64,000 nt of DNA from Bacteroidota bacterium (GTDB taxonomy: Bacteria; Bacteroidota; Bacteroidia; Flavobacteriales; Weeksellaceae). This document shows positions 52,597 through 61,217 of this stretch, in pieces; position 1 is the stretch's first letter, and the number at the start of each line of letters is the position of its first letter. The notes below the pieces were generated by a model that was not told where the DNA came from, ran no database searches, and was given only the letters and a program-made list of their open reading frames with translations. The translations under genes and the position numbers were made by a program. Where the stretch lies: NCBI GenBank assembly GCA_023423715.1, contig JAFAFC010000036.1, forward strand, positions 42,862-106,861, given 5' to 3'.

Positions 52597-54237
52597 ATGT
52601 TCGAAAACCCGAGTAGAAAAATAAAACGTTCAGCTAAGCTTATTTCCGTTTTAAGTAAATATGGATTTCAAGATTTACTTTTTCGGATGAACTTGTTGTC
52701 TGAAAATAAAAAAAATACACCTGAAAATCAAGAACCCAATTCCGTTTATGTGCGGATGCGAGGCGCGATTGAAGAACTAGGTCCAACATTTATTAAGTTG
52801 GGACAAACCTTTAGTAATCGAGAAGATTTGCTACCGCTACCCTTAATTAAGGAACTTCAAAAGTTACAAGACAATGTCGATTTCGTAACGTTGGATGTTC
52901 CACAGATTCTAGAAGACGAATTCGGAATCTCTTGGCAAGACCACTTCATTTCAATTTCGCAAGAACCTTTGGCTTCCGCATCTATTGCTCAAGTTTATAA
53001 AGCCGTTTTGAAGGATGAAAGTCCTGTGATTTTAAAGATAAAACGTCCAGGAATTGACCAAGTAATCAAAGATGATTTGATGCTGTTAAAAGATTTAGTG
53101 AAATTGATCGATTCTTATTCTGAGATTGCGGATAAAATCAATTTAAAAAATGCTATTGCTGCTTTTGAAAAATCCCTTTTGGAAGAACTTTCTTTAGTAA
53201 AAGAGCGAACAAATATTCAACAATTTGCGTTGAATTTTAGAAATCATCCTGAAACGTATGTTCCGAAAGTCTATGACGATTATTCATCCGATTCGGTCTT
53301 ATGTATGGAGTTTGTGGATGGCGTTAAAGTAACTGATGTTAAGAAACTAAAAGCATTGGGTTTAGATGCAAAAAAGATTTCTGAAACAGGTTTGCGACTT
53401 TTCGTAGCGCAGATTTTAGAGTATGGATTTTTCCATGCAGATCCGCATGCCGGAAATATTCTCATTTTAAAAGATGGTCGAATTGTTTTTATCGATTTCG
53501 GAGCCGTAGGTGTAATTCAGCCTAATGATCAAGAAATTTTGGAAAGTTTAATTCTCAATTTCCTTGCAAAACGTCCACAAAAAATCATTCGGAATTTAAA
53601 GAAAATGGCCATTCAATACGATATACCTGATGATAAAAAGTTTGAAAATGATGTTCGTCAAGTTTTAGAATTCATTCACAACACTTCTTTGAAAGATATC
53701 GAAGTTGCTGATATTTTGGATAAAATGAAAGATGTTTTGAAGGAAAATAAACTGGTGATGCCCGATTATTTTTATCTTTTATTTAAAGGAATTTCTTTGA
53801 TTGAAGGCGTTGGACGAAGCATCAATCCTGATTTGGATATTGTTGAAAGCTTAAAACCCTACACAAAAAAGCTTTTTTTCAATAGAATTCAACCAGAAAA
53901 ACTAGCGAGAACGAGTTTTGAAAAGGCGAGTATGTTTGCAGAACAATTGGAGGAAATTCCGAATGAAGTTCGTTCTGTACTTCATAAGTTGGATGAAAAT
54001 CAACTTAAAATAAATGCTGAAATCAAAAACATGGATCGTCTGGATTCGGTTTTGAAAAACGGAATGATTAATTTGATTTTAGGAATGATACTTTCTGCAA
54101 ATATCATATCAACGGCAATACTTTGGGCGGCAGATTTAGGTCCGAAAATTGGCGATGTTTCCGTTTTACCAATTATTGGAATATTGATTTCGCTAAGCTT
54201 GATTGCTTTACTATTTGTACGAGTATTACGAAGATAA
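52597..54237 (+). CDS. ABC1/AarF/UbiB family atypical kinase
   Basis: 546 residues. The family's KxGQ motif is present as FIKLGQTFSNREDLLP (about residues 64-79), followed by EPLASASIAQVYKAVLKD and VILKIKRPGI with the ATP-site lysine. The catalytic loop is HADPHAGNI, with VFIDFGAVG as the metal-binding motif. Two hydrophobic helices are at the C-terminus (about 490-546). In other bacteria the family supports ubiquinone or menaquinone synthesis. It follows the helicase gene by 84 bp. Confidence 0.92.
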   Translation: MFENPSRKIKRSAKLISVLSKYGFQDLLFRMNLLSENKKNTPENQEPNSVYVRMRGAIEELGPTFIKLGQTFSNREDLLPLPLIKELQKLQDNVDFVTLDVPQILEDEFGISWQDHFISISQEPLASASIAQVYKAVLKDESPVILKIKRPGIDQVIKDDLMLLKDLVKLIDSYSEIADKINLKNAIAAFEKSLLEELSLVKERTNIQQFALNFRNHPETYVPKVYDDYSSDSVLCMEFVDGVKVTDVKKLKALGLDAKKISETGLRLFVAQILEYGFFHADPHAGNILILKDGRIVFIDFGAVGVIQPNDQEILESLILNFLAKRPQKIIRNLKKMAIQYDIPDDKKFENDVRQVLEFIHNTSLKDIEVADILDKMKDVLKENKLVMPDYFYLLFKGISLIEGVGRSINPDLDIVESLKPYTKKLFFNRIQPEKLARTSFEKASMFAEQLEEIPNEVRSVLHKLDENQLKINAEIKNMDRLDSVLKNGMINLILGMILSANIISTAILWAADLGPKIGDVSVLPIIGILISLSLIALLFVRVLRR

Positions 54238-54240
54238 AAA

Positions 54241-54266
54241 AACTCCCAATTGATTGGGAGTTTTTT
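54241..54266. terminator. bidirectional terminator
   Basis: Stem AACTCCCA (54241-54248) with TGGGAGTT (54255-54262), extended by A and T runs, between the AarF gene and the convergent hydrolase. Confidence 0.85.
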
Positions 54267-54272
54267 ACTTTT

Positions 54273-54926
54273 TTATTTTAAATATGGAGCCATTTTCTTG
54301 GTCCACAATTCGTATCCCGAAGGTTTCATATGAAGCATATCTTCCAAGAAAATATCCTTACGAACATTCCCTTTTTTATCTTCCATCACTTTGGTGATAT
54401 CAATGTATGACGCATTTTTCTCACGTTTCATAAACTTTTTAATCATCTTGTTTGTAGCCTCAAACTGATTCCAAAGACGCTCTCTACTTGGCGACATTTT
54501 GATAGAAACATAATCCACTTGAATGTTTGGATAGTATTTTCTAATCGTTGAATAAAACGTTTTATAACGTTCAAAAGCTACTTTTGGATCTAATTTTTCA
54601 TCTGCAGAGAAATCGTTTTCACCGCAATAGATAACAATTTGACGTGGATTGTATGGCTTAAGCAAGTCATCTGCAAAAACATTTAAGTCTTTTATAGAAG
54701 AACCTCCAAAACCACGATTAATAATACCTTTTCCAGGAAAATAGTCGTTTACATCTTGCCAATTTGTAAAGGAAGAACTTCCAATAAACAAAATTTTATT
54801 CGCTTTTGGTGGTGAAGCAACGTCTAGTTGTTTAAATTTTTGAATATCATCCCAAAATTGGGGCTTTTGTTGAGCCATTGTCAACATAGAAATGCATACG
54901 AGCATCCAAGTCATCCATCTTTTCAT
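54273..54926 (-). CDS. exported SGNH/GDSL-type hydrolase
   Basis: 217 residues. The signal peptide (about 1-18) ends LTMAQ. The SGNH blocks are all present: FIGSSSFTNW with the nucleophile Ser (block I), NRGFGGSSI (block II, Gly), YCGENDF (block III, Asn) and DMLHMKPSGYELW (block V, Asp and His). Such enzymes deacylate or deacetylate carbohydrates or lipids; the substrate is unknown. A 7/8 promoter match TAATTTCG lies at 54943-54950. Confidence 0.88.
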   Translation of the reverse strand: MKRWMTWMLVCISMLTMAQQKPQFWDDIQKFKQLDVASPPKANKILFIGSSSFTNWQDVNDYFPGKGIINRGFGGSSIKDLNVFADDLLKPYNPRQIVIYCGENDFSADEKLDPKVAFERYKTFYSTIRKYYPNIQVDYVSIKMSPSRERLWNQFEATNKMIKKFMKREKNASYIDITKVMEDKKGNVRKDIFLEDMLHMKPSGYELWTKKMAPYLK

Positions 54927-55009
54927 AAATCCTAATTTTCCTCGAAATTACGGATAATCTAGGGAAGTCACGAAAGACTGCGAACCCAATTTTTACAAAT
55001 TCTTTTTAG

Positions 55010-55017
55010 TACCTTTG
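55010..55017 (+). promoter_or_regulatory. -7 element of era promoter
   Basis: TACCTTTG, 21 bp before the ATG at 55039. Confidence 0.65.
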
Positions 55018-55038
55018 TAGTCCTTATTTTTTGAAGTT

Positions 55039-55914
55039 ATGCATAAAGCAGGATTTGTAAATATCGTCGGAAAGCCCAATGCTGGGAAATCAACTTTACT
55101 CAACCAATTAATGGGTGAGAAGTTGGCTATTGTTACCCAAAAGGCGCAAACGACACGACATAGAATTTTTGGAATTTATAACGAAGACGATTTGCAAATC
55201 GTGTTTTCGGATACGCCAGGTGTGTTAGATCCAAAGTATATATTACAAGAAAAAATGATGGATTTTGTAAAGGATTCTTTACAAGATGCGGATGTTTTTT
55301 TGTTTATCGTTGATGTGACGGATACGGCTCATCCATCGGAGTTTTTAATTGATAAATTGAATAAAATTCCGGTTCCAGTTTTATTACTTTTAAACAAGGT
55401 AGACCAAACCAATCAACAAAAATTAGAGCAATTGGTAGAGGAGTGGCATCAGAAAATTCCGAAAGCGGAAATTCTACCAATTTCAGCGTTAAATGCTTTT
55501 AATACAGATATTATTCTTCCAAAATTAAAATCTTTATTACCAGAAAACCCACCTTATTACGATAAAGATCAATATACGGATAAGCCTGAACGTTTCTTTG
55601 TAAACGAAGCGATTCGTGAAAAAATCTTGTTGAATTATGACAAGGAAATTCCATATTCTGTGGAAGTTGTAACCGAACTTTTCAAGGAAAAAGAAGGTAT
55701 CATCTTCATTGATTCTATTATTTATGTAGAGCGCGATACCCAAAAAGGAATTTTAATTGGGCATAAAGGCGAAGCGATCAAAAAAGTTGGTACGGAAGCT
55801 CGTTTGGATTTAGAGAAGTTTTTCGACAAAAAAATTCACCTTAATCTTTTTGTAAAAGTGAAAAAAGATTGGCGTAAAAATGATCGTGATCTTAAGAATT
55901 TTGGTTACAGATAG
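55039..55914 (+). CDS. era: GTPase Era
   Basis: 291 residues. G1 is GKPNAGKST (11-19), G3 is DTPG, G4 is NKVD and G5 is SALN; the C-terminal KH domain has IYVERDTQKGILIGHKGEAIKKVG. Era binds 16S rRNA and helps mature the 30S subunit. Normal length. Confidence 0.95.
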   Translation: MHKAGFVNIVGKPNAGKSTLLNQLMGEKLAIVTQKAQTTRHRIFGIYNEDDLQIVFSDTPGVLDPKYILQEKMMDFVKDSLQDADVFLFIVDVTDTAHPSEFLIDKLNKIPVPVLLLLNKVDQTNQQKLEQLVEEWHQKIPKAEILPISALNAFNTDIILPKLKSLLPENPPYYDKDQYTDKPERFFVNEAIREKILLNYDKEIPYSVEVVTELFKEKEGIIFIDSIIYVERDTQKGILIGHKGEAIKKVGTEARLDLEKFFDKKIHLNLFVKVKKDWRKNDRDLKNFGYR

Positions 55915-55958
55915 TGTATATTACACCTAAAAGTTTAGTTTATTACAATTATAATCTC

Positions 55959-55966
55959 TATTTTTG
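55959..55966 (+). promoter_or_regulatory. -7 element of DoxX promoter
   Basis: TATTTTTG, 18 bp before the ATG at 55985. It overlaps a TTG that a longer reading frame would use. Confidence 0.6.
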
Positions 55967-55984
55967 AGTTTAAAACACAGATTT

Positions 55985-56416
55985 ATGAAATATTTTACAT
56001 CAACCAAAACAAATACAATCGTGTCCGATGTTGTTTTATTGATCGTACGTTTGCTAGTAGGTTTCGCAATGCTTTCGCATGGTTTTCCGAAGTTGCAAAT
56101 GCTGATGTCAGGAGAAGAAATTCAGTTCTTTAACTTCCTTGGATTAGGCCAAAAAACCAGTTTATTTTTAGCTGTTTTTGCTGAATTTGTATGTTCTATC
56201 TTCCTTATTTTAGGTTTATTTACCCGATGGGCAAGCTTTTTCTTATTATTTACGATGTTGGTTGCCGTATTAATCATTCATGGGCCTGACGGATTTGATA
56301 AGAAGGAATTAGGAACACTTTATGCATCCATTTATATGATTTTTCTAGCGATGGGCCCAGGAAAATTTTCCATCGATGCCATGATCAATCGAGGCAAAGA
56401 GAAATCCGAGTGGTAG
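55985..56416 (+). CDS. DoxX family membrane protein
   Basis: 143 residues from the ATG at 55985. Four hydrophobic helices; LLIVRLLVGFAMLSHGFPKLQML with GFP(K) and FAEFVCSIFLILGLFTRWASFFL are the DoxX signature. The family is membrane-bound and of unclear function, sometimes linked with oxidative stress. It is a second DoxX-type protein, distinct from the one in the trp operon. Confidence 0.87.
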   Translation: MKYFTSTKTNTIVSDVVLLIVRLLVGFAMLSHGFPKLQMLMSGEEIQFFNFLGLGQKTSLFLAVFAEFVCSIFLILGLFTRWASFFLLFTMLVAVLIIHGPDGFDKKELGTLYASIYMIFLAMGPGKFSIDAMINRGKEKSEW

Positions 56417-56437
56417 CTTTTTAGAACCTATAAAATT

Positions 56438-56465
56438 AAACAGTAGTTTGGCTACTGTTTTTTTT
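56438..56465 (+). terminator. terminator after DoxX
   Basis: A 9-bp perfect stem (56438-56446 with 56452-56460), 5-nt loop and a T-run. Confidence 0.8.
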
Positions 56466-56505
56466 ATGCCTATTTTTAGGACGATAAACTCATCAAATAG
56501 AAAAT

Positions 56506-58908
56506 ATGAAGATTAAACTTACTATTGCGTTGCTGGCATTTTTATCATTTGCCAAGGCACAAGAAAACATCGAGTATCAAAAACCATCAAAAGAAATTCT
56601 TGCACTTGCCGAATTTGAAAGAGCTCCGTCTGTGAGTATGACTGGAGATCGCGAATGGATGGTTCTTTCCTACAGAGATACGTACAAAACCTTGGATGAT
56701 TTAAACCAAGACGAGTTACGTTTGGGTGGTTTAAGAATTAATCCTGTGACTAATATTTCAAGTTCGGTAACGTATGTGAAAAATTTGAAGGTTCAGAAAG
56801 TAAAAGGTGGTACCGAAACCCAAGTAAAAGGATTACCACAAAATGCAAAATTGACCAATTTTAGCTTCTCACCGGATTATAAAAAAATGGCTTTCACCAA
56901 TACAACGGCGAAAGGAGTGGAGTTGTGGTATGTAGATTTAGCAAGTGCTACTGCTAAGAAATTAACTTCCGACAACTTGAATGCAAATATGGGTGGACCA
57001 TTCGACTGGTTCAAGGATTCAAGTGCACTTATTGTAAAGACAATTCCGGCAAACCGACCTGCTTTAATTGATAATCTAAAAGATTTACCAACGGGACCAA
57101 TCGTTTCTTCTTCTGATGGTAAAGTTTCTCAAAATAGAACGTATCAGGATTTATTAAAAAATCCGCAAGATGAAACGAATTTCCAAACAATCGTTACTTC
57201 AGAATTGTATAAAGTTGATTTAAATGGAAATGCTTCCAAGTTTAAAGGAGCAGATATGTATTCAGGAAGTTCATTCTCGCCAGATGGAAAATACTATATG
57301 CTAACAACGCTTAAAAAGCCGTTTTCGTACATCGTACCTTTAAGCCGTTTCCCAATGACTACGTCAGTTTACGACTTAAATGGAAACCTTGTAAAAACGG
57401 TAAACGAAGTTCCTTTAAGTGAGATTATGCCAAAAGGTTTCTCATCTGTAAGAACTGGAAAGCGTAATATGAATTGGAAAGATAACGAACCTTCAACTTT
57501 AGTTTTCGTAGAAGCTTTAGATGGCGGAGATCAATCTAAAAATGTAGAAAATAGAGACGAAATTTTCTTCTGGAAAGCACCATTTAATAATGCACCAACA
57601 TCGTATTTCAAAACAAAACAGCGTTACGGTGGGATGGCTTCAACGAATAGTGATTACAGTATCGTTTATGATTCTTGGTATGACACAAGAAACTCCAAAG
57701 GCTACTTAATTGACAACAAAACAGGGAAATCAAAGATTATTTTAGACCGAAATTATCAAGATGTTTACACGGATCCGGGAAATCCTAACACCGTTAAAAA
57801 TGAATTCGGAAGAGATGTTATTGATGTTAATAATGGTAAAATGATTATGGTAGGAGCGGGTTATACAAAAGATGGCCAGTTTCCTTTTATTGAAGAATTT
57901 GATCTGAATTCTGGTCAGAAAAAACGTTTGTATACGTCAAAATTAACGGACAAAAAAGAATCATTTATTGAAATTCTAGATCCGAAAAAAGGTGATTTAT
58001 TGGTTACTCAACAATCAGCAAAAGATTTCCCGAATTATTTTATTAGAAACTATAAAACTGGAAAAACAACGCCAATTACGAACTTTGAAAATCCGTTCAA
58101 AACATTAGGAAATGTGCATAAAGAAGTAATCACGTATAAGCGTAATGATGGTGTAACCTTATCTGGAACACTTTATTTGCCAGCTGGTTACGATATGAAA
58201 TCAAAAAAGGAGAAGCTACCTTTACTAATTTGGGCATATCCAGCAGAATATAAAGATAAAAATACAGCAGGACAAAGCACGAAAAATGCAAACGACTTTA
58301 CGTATCCAAGCTACGGATCATTCATTTATTGGGTAAGTAAAGGCTATGCAGTCCTTGACGATGCCGCTTTCCCAATTATCGGTGAAGGAAAAACGGAGCC
58401 TAATGATACGTTCGTTCCGCAATTAGTTGCCAATGCGCAAGCAGCAATTGATGCCGTTGATAAATTGGGTTATATTGACAGAAAAAGAGTAGCAGTTGGT
58501 GGACATTCTTATGGAGCGTTTATGACGGCTAACTTGTTAACACATTCTAATTTATTTGCGTGTGGAGTGGCTCGTAGTGGGGCTTACAACAGAACGTTAA
58601 CTCCGTTTGGTTTCCAAAGTGAGCAGCGTAATTATTGGGATGTTCCGCAAATTTACAACACGATGTCACCATTTATGAATGCTGATAAAATGAAAACTCC
58701 GTTGTTGTTAATTCACGGTGATGCAGATAACAACCCAGGAACGTTTACACTTCAAACAGAACGTTATTTCCAAGCGTTGAAAAACTTGGGAGCACCTGTA
58801 AGAATGGTACTTTTACCTAAGGAATCTCATGGTTATCAGGCTAAAGAAAGTATCATGCATACCTTATGGGAGCAAGATCAATTCTTAGAAAAATGTCTAA
58901 AAAAATAA
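56506..58908 (+). CDS. exported S9 family (prolyl oligopeptidase-type) peptidase
   Basis: 800 residues. The signal peptide (about 1-18) ends FAKAQ. A beta-propeller with repeated strand motifs fills residues about 60-530; the alpha/beta hydrolase domain follows with nucleophile Ser668 (GGHSYGAFMT), Asp741 (HGDADNNPG) and His775 (KESHGYQ). The S9 family cuts oligopeptides; this subtype resembles dipeptidyl or glutamyl peptidases of the periplasm. A near-consensus -7 (TATTTTTA) lies at about 56471-56478. Confidence 0.92.
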   Translation: MKIKLTIALLAFLSFAKAQENIEYQKPSKEILALAEFERAPSVSMTGDREWMVLSYRDTYKTLDDLNQDELRLGGLRINPVTNISSSVTYVKNLKVQKVKGGTETQVKGLPQNAKLTNFSFSPDYKKMAFTNTTAKGVELWYVDLASATAKKLTSDNLNANMGGPFDWFKDSSALIVKTIPANRPALIDNLKDLPTGPIVSSSDGKVSQNRTYQDLLKNPQDETNFQTIVTSELYKVDLNGNASKFKGADMYSGSSFSPDGKYYMLTTLKKPFSYIVPLSRFPMTTSVYDLNGNLVKTVNEVPLSEIMPKGFSSVRTGKRNMNWKDNEPSTLVFVEALDGGDQSKNVENRDEIFFWKAPFNNAPTSYFKTKQRYGGMASTNSDYSIVYDSWYDTRNSKGYLIDNKTGKSKIILDRNYQDVYTDPGNPNTVKNEFGRDVIDVNNGKMIMVGAGYTKDGQFPFIEEFDLNSGQKKRLYTSKLTDKKESFIEILDPKKGDLLVTQQSAKDFPNYFIRNYKTGKTTPITNFENPFKTLGNVHKEVITYKRNDGVTLSGTLYLPAGYDMKSKKEKLPLLIWAYPAEYKDKNTAGQSTKNANDFTYPSYGSFIYWVSKGYAVLDDAAFPIIGEGKTEPNDTFVPQLVANAQAAIDAVDKLGYIDRKRVAVGGHSYGAFMTANLLTHSNLFACGVARSGAYNRTLTPFGFQSEQRNYWDVPQIYNTMSPFMNADKMKTPLLLIHGDADNNPGTFTLQTERYFQALKNLGAPVRMVLLPKESHGYQAKESIMHTLWEQDQFLEKCLKK

Positions 58909-58911
58909 TAG

Positions 58912-58940
58912 AAAAGCCTTCATTTTGAAGGCTTTTTTTT
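58912..58940 (+). terminator. terminator after S9 peptidase
   Basis: An 11-bp stem (58912-58922 with 58926-58936) and T run. The next promoter's -7 element begins at the end of the T-run. Confidence 0.82.
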
Positions 58941-58947
58941 ATATTTG
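58940..58947 (+). promoter_or_regulatory. -7 element of TPR gene promoter
   Basis: TATATTTG, 14 bp before the ATG at 58962, starting in the T-run of the preceding terminator. Confidence 0.5.
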
Positions 58948-58961
58948 ATAAAAGCTGAATT

Positions 58962-59459
58962 ATGAATGATGACTATTTAGATTCCGAATTTGATCGTGCT
59001 GATCATTTAATTTCTCAAGATTTAATTGAAGAAGGAAAAGCAGTCCTGCAAAGTATTTTGGAGGAAAATCCACGCTATGGAAAAGCCCATAATCACTTAG
59101 GTTGGATTTATAAAACCAAAGAAAATGATAATAGAACGGCAGAAAAACATTATCAACAAGCCTTAGAATTGGTACCAGAATACGGTGCGATTTATATGAA
59201 TTATTCGTATTTGCTATCTGAGGAAAAACGTTATGAGGAATTAGAAAGACTTTTGACAAAAGGTGAATCTGTTGAAGATGTTAACAAAAGTAATCTTAAT
59301 CGCGAATGGGCTTATTATTTTGAAGATACCAAACAATACGAACGCGCCATTGATAAATATAAAGATTACGCATTAAGTCTTTATGATAACGCATTAATTG
59401 AAAAAGCTAAAGAAGGCATTATGCGTTGTCGACAGAAATTAGAAATCATGAATTTGTAA
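58962..59459 (+). CDS. tetratricopeptide repeat protein
   Basis: 165 residues without a signal peptide. Three or four TPR-like helix pairs can be seen: AVLQSILEENPRYGKAHNHLGWIY, then KHYQQALELVPEYGAIYMNYSYLL, then EWAYYFEDTKQYERAIDKYKDYAL. It is a protein-interaction scaffold in the cytosol; the partner is unknown. Confidence 0.85.
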   Translation: MNDDYLDSEFDRADHLISQDLIEEGKAVLQSILEENPRYGKAHNHLGWIYKTKENDNRTAEKHYQQALELVPEYGAIYMNYSYLLSEEKRYEELERLLTKGESVEDVNKSNLNREWAYYFEDTKQYERAIDKYKDYALSLYDNALIEKAKEGIMRCRQKLEIMNL

Positions 59460-59463
59460 ATAG

Positions 59464-59486
59464 AAAGCTACTTTTTAAGTAGCTTT
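59464..59486 (+). terminator. terminator after TPR gene
   Basis: A 9-bp perfect stem (59464-59472 with 59478-59486) with a T-rich loop and flank. Confidence 0.65.
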
Positions 59487-59819
59487 TTACTTGTACCATA
59501 AAGGGAAGAATCCCATAATCTAAAACTTATACAATTTAACATAATATAAATTATAGGATTTTTGTAATATATAAATGAATTAGTCAATCGTATGGAAATC
59601 TCAACTTCAAATTGAAGAATCTAAAATAAACTGAACAGCAACACAATTAATTCAATTTATAAGTTTACTCAACCAAAATATAGAAAATTCAAATTTTCGT
59701 ATTTCGATATTTTGTTCGGAAATAAAATTCTGAGCGATTCTCAGCGATTAGGATTTTGTCAAAATTCTATTTAACATAATTTCAATTTTCGTAAATTTAT
59801 ATCTATAAAATTTAAAACT
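59487..59819. other. 333-bp AT-rich intergenic region without a gene
   Basis: No open frame of useful length on either strand and no clear TAnnTTTG element. It holds a small hairpin (CTGAG/CTCAG with loop CGATT, around 59730-59745), in which GCGATT is repeated, and the palindrome ATTTTGTCAAAAT about 59753-59765. The promoter of the lipoprotein gene at 59820 should be here, but I cannot point to it. Confidence 0.5.
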
Positions 59820-60299
59820 ATGAAGAAGTTAAGTATTGCTGCATTTGCAATTTTGTTTGGTGTCATTTCATGTACTAAAAAAGAAACGACCAATATCGCT
59901 CAAGAATCTGATAGTATGGCGACAACTGAAAATGTAGATTACGATACCATGGATATTAAAGTAAATTGTTATTTAGCAACATCTGGAAAAGATTCAGTTT
60001 TTCTACGAGTACAAGATAATCTTGGGACATTAGTTGGAACTTTAAGCTACAAGAATTTCGAAAAAGATAGTTCGTCTGGTGAAGTTATGGGAACTTCTAG
60101 TGGCGATACATTAAAACTTAATTATGAATTTAGTGCTGAAGGTCAAAAATCTGAACGTGAAATCTGGTTTTTAAAGAAAGATAACGGATTATTAGAAGGA
60201 ATTGGCGATTATGATGCCAGGGGTACTAAATATGCAAATCCAAAGAAAATACAATATGGTGATGGCCATAAATTTGAATCTCAACCATGTAAGGATTAA
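59820..60299 (+). CDS. lipoprotein of unknown function
   Basis: 159 residues. A lipoprotein signal ends at the Cys of VISCTKKE (about residue 18). After a short acidic linker come beta strands (IKVNCYLATSGKDSVFLRVQDNLGTLVGTLSYKNFEKDSS) and a C-terminal block (EIWFLKKDNGLLEGIGDYDARG) that resembles small flavobacterial lipocalin-like or META-type domains, but I recognise no family. Two Cys in the mature part (about residues 50 and 157) could pair. Confidence 0.75.
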   Translation: MKKLSIAAFAILFGVISCTKKETTNIAQESDSMATTENVDYDTMDIKVNCYLATSGKDSVFLRVQDNLGTLVGTLSYKNFEKDSSSGEVMGTSSGDTLKLNYEFSAEGQKSEREIWFLKKDNGLLEGIGDYDARGTKYANPKKIQYGDGHKFESQPCKD

Positions 60300-60315
60300 T
60301 TGATCAAAAAATAAA

Positions 60316-60340
60316 GAAAGCAGCTACTAGAGCTGCTTTC
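60316..60340. terminator. terminator after lipoprotein gene
   Basis: A 10-bp perfect stem (GAAAGCAGCT at 60316-60325 with 60331-60340), 5-nt loop and a short T-rich tail. Confidence 0.75.
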
Positions 60341-60378
60341 CTTTTGTTAACATGATATGAAAAATGGTGTTTTTTCGC

Positions 60379-61200
60379 TTATTTTTGTCCGCTTGTTTTA
60401 TAAATTCGGACATAATCAATGTAAAATTTTTGAGGGTAAACAGATTCGTTAACACCTTCTTTACCTCCCCAATTTCCACCAACGGCTTGATTTAAAATCA
60501 AGAAAAATGGTTGATCAAAAGGCCAAGCTTCATAGCTTTTCTCTGTATTGATATACGTGAAAAATTTCTGATTATCTACAAACATTTCAATTTTATCAGG
60601 AGTCCAATCGGCGCGATAAACATGGAATTTTTCGCTCACATCTTTTACAACGATAGTATCGGTTTTTTGAGTTCCAATAATGTGGTTGTATTTTTTAGTG
60701 TGTACCGATCCATGTATAAATCCATGATTGTAACCTACATGCTCCATGATATCAATTTCCCCATCATCAGGCCATTCCTTAATATTTTCACTCAACATCC
60801 AAATGGCTGGCCACGTTCCCACTCCTTTTGGAAGTTTTGCTCGAACTTCAACACTTCCATACTGAAATGGAAATGTTTTCTGAGTTACCAGTTTTGCTGA
60901 TGTATACTCATTTTTCTCCCATTTTTCTTTCCGAGCTTCTATGATTAAATTTCCATTTTCGAGCCTCGCATTTTCAAGACGATCTTTGGTATAATATTGA
61001 AGTTCATTATTTCCAAAACCATCACCACCTGTTTCATACGTCCACTTTTTAGAGTCTGGAAGTCCTTTTCCATTGAATTCGTCGCTAAAAACGAGAACTC
61101 GATCTTTCGATTTTTCTACATTAGAACGACACGAAATAGCACTTACAAATAAAACGAGTGCAATAGACCAAGTGGATAATTTGACTACAGGCTTCTTCAT
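60379..61200 (-). CDS. glycoside hydrolase family 16 lipoprotein (probable endo-beta-1,3-glucanase)
   Basis: 273 residues. A lipoprotein signal ends at Cys24 (AISC). A single GH16 jelly roll follows. The catalytic motif EIDIME at residues 148-153 has the extra residue (ExDxxE) of laminarinase-type GH16, with Glu148 as nucleophile and Glu153 as acid/base; GVGTWPAIWML and WPFDQPFFLILNQAVGGNWGG line the cleft. It would cut internal beta-1,3-glucan bonds at the cell surface or in the periplasm. 17 bp after the GH30 gene in a glycan-use operon. Confidence 0.92.
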   Translation of the reverse strand: MKKPVVKLSTWSIALVLFVSAISCRSNVEKSKDRVLVFSDEFNGKGLPDSKKWTYETGGDGFGNNELQYYTKDRLENARLENGNLIIEARKEKWEKNEYTSAKLVTQKTFPFQYGSVEVRAKLPKGVGTWPAIWMLSENIKEWPDDGEIDIMEHVGYNHGFIHGSVHTKKYNHIIGTQKTDTIVVKDVSEKFHVYRADWTPDKIEMFVDNQKFFTYINTEKSYEAWPFDQPFFLILNQAVGGNWGGKEGVNESVYPQKFYIDYVRIYKTSGQK

Positions 61201-61217
61201 GGGATTACATTTTTTCT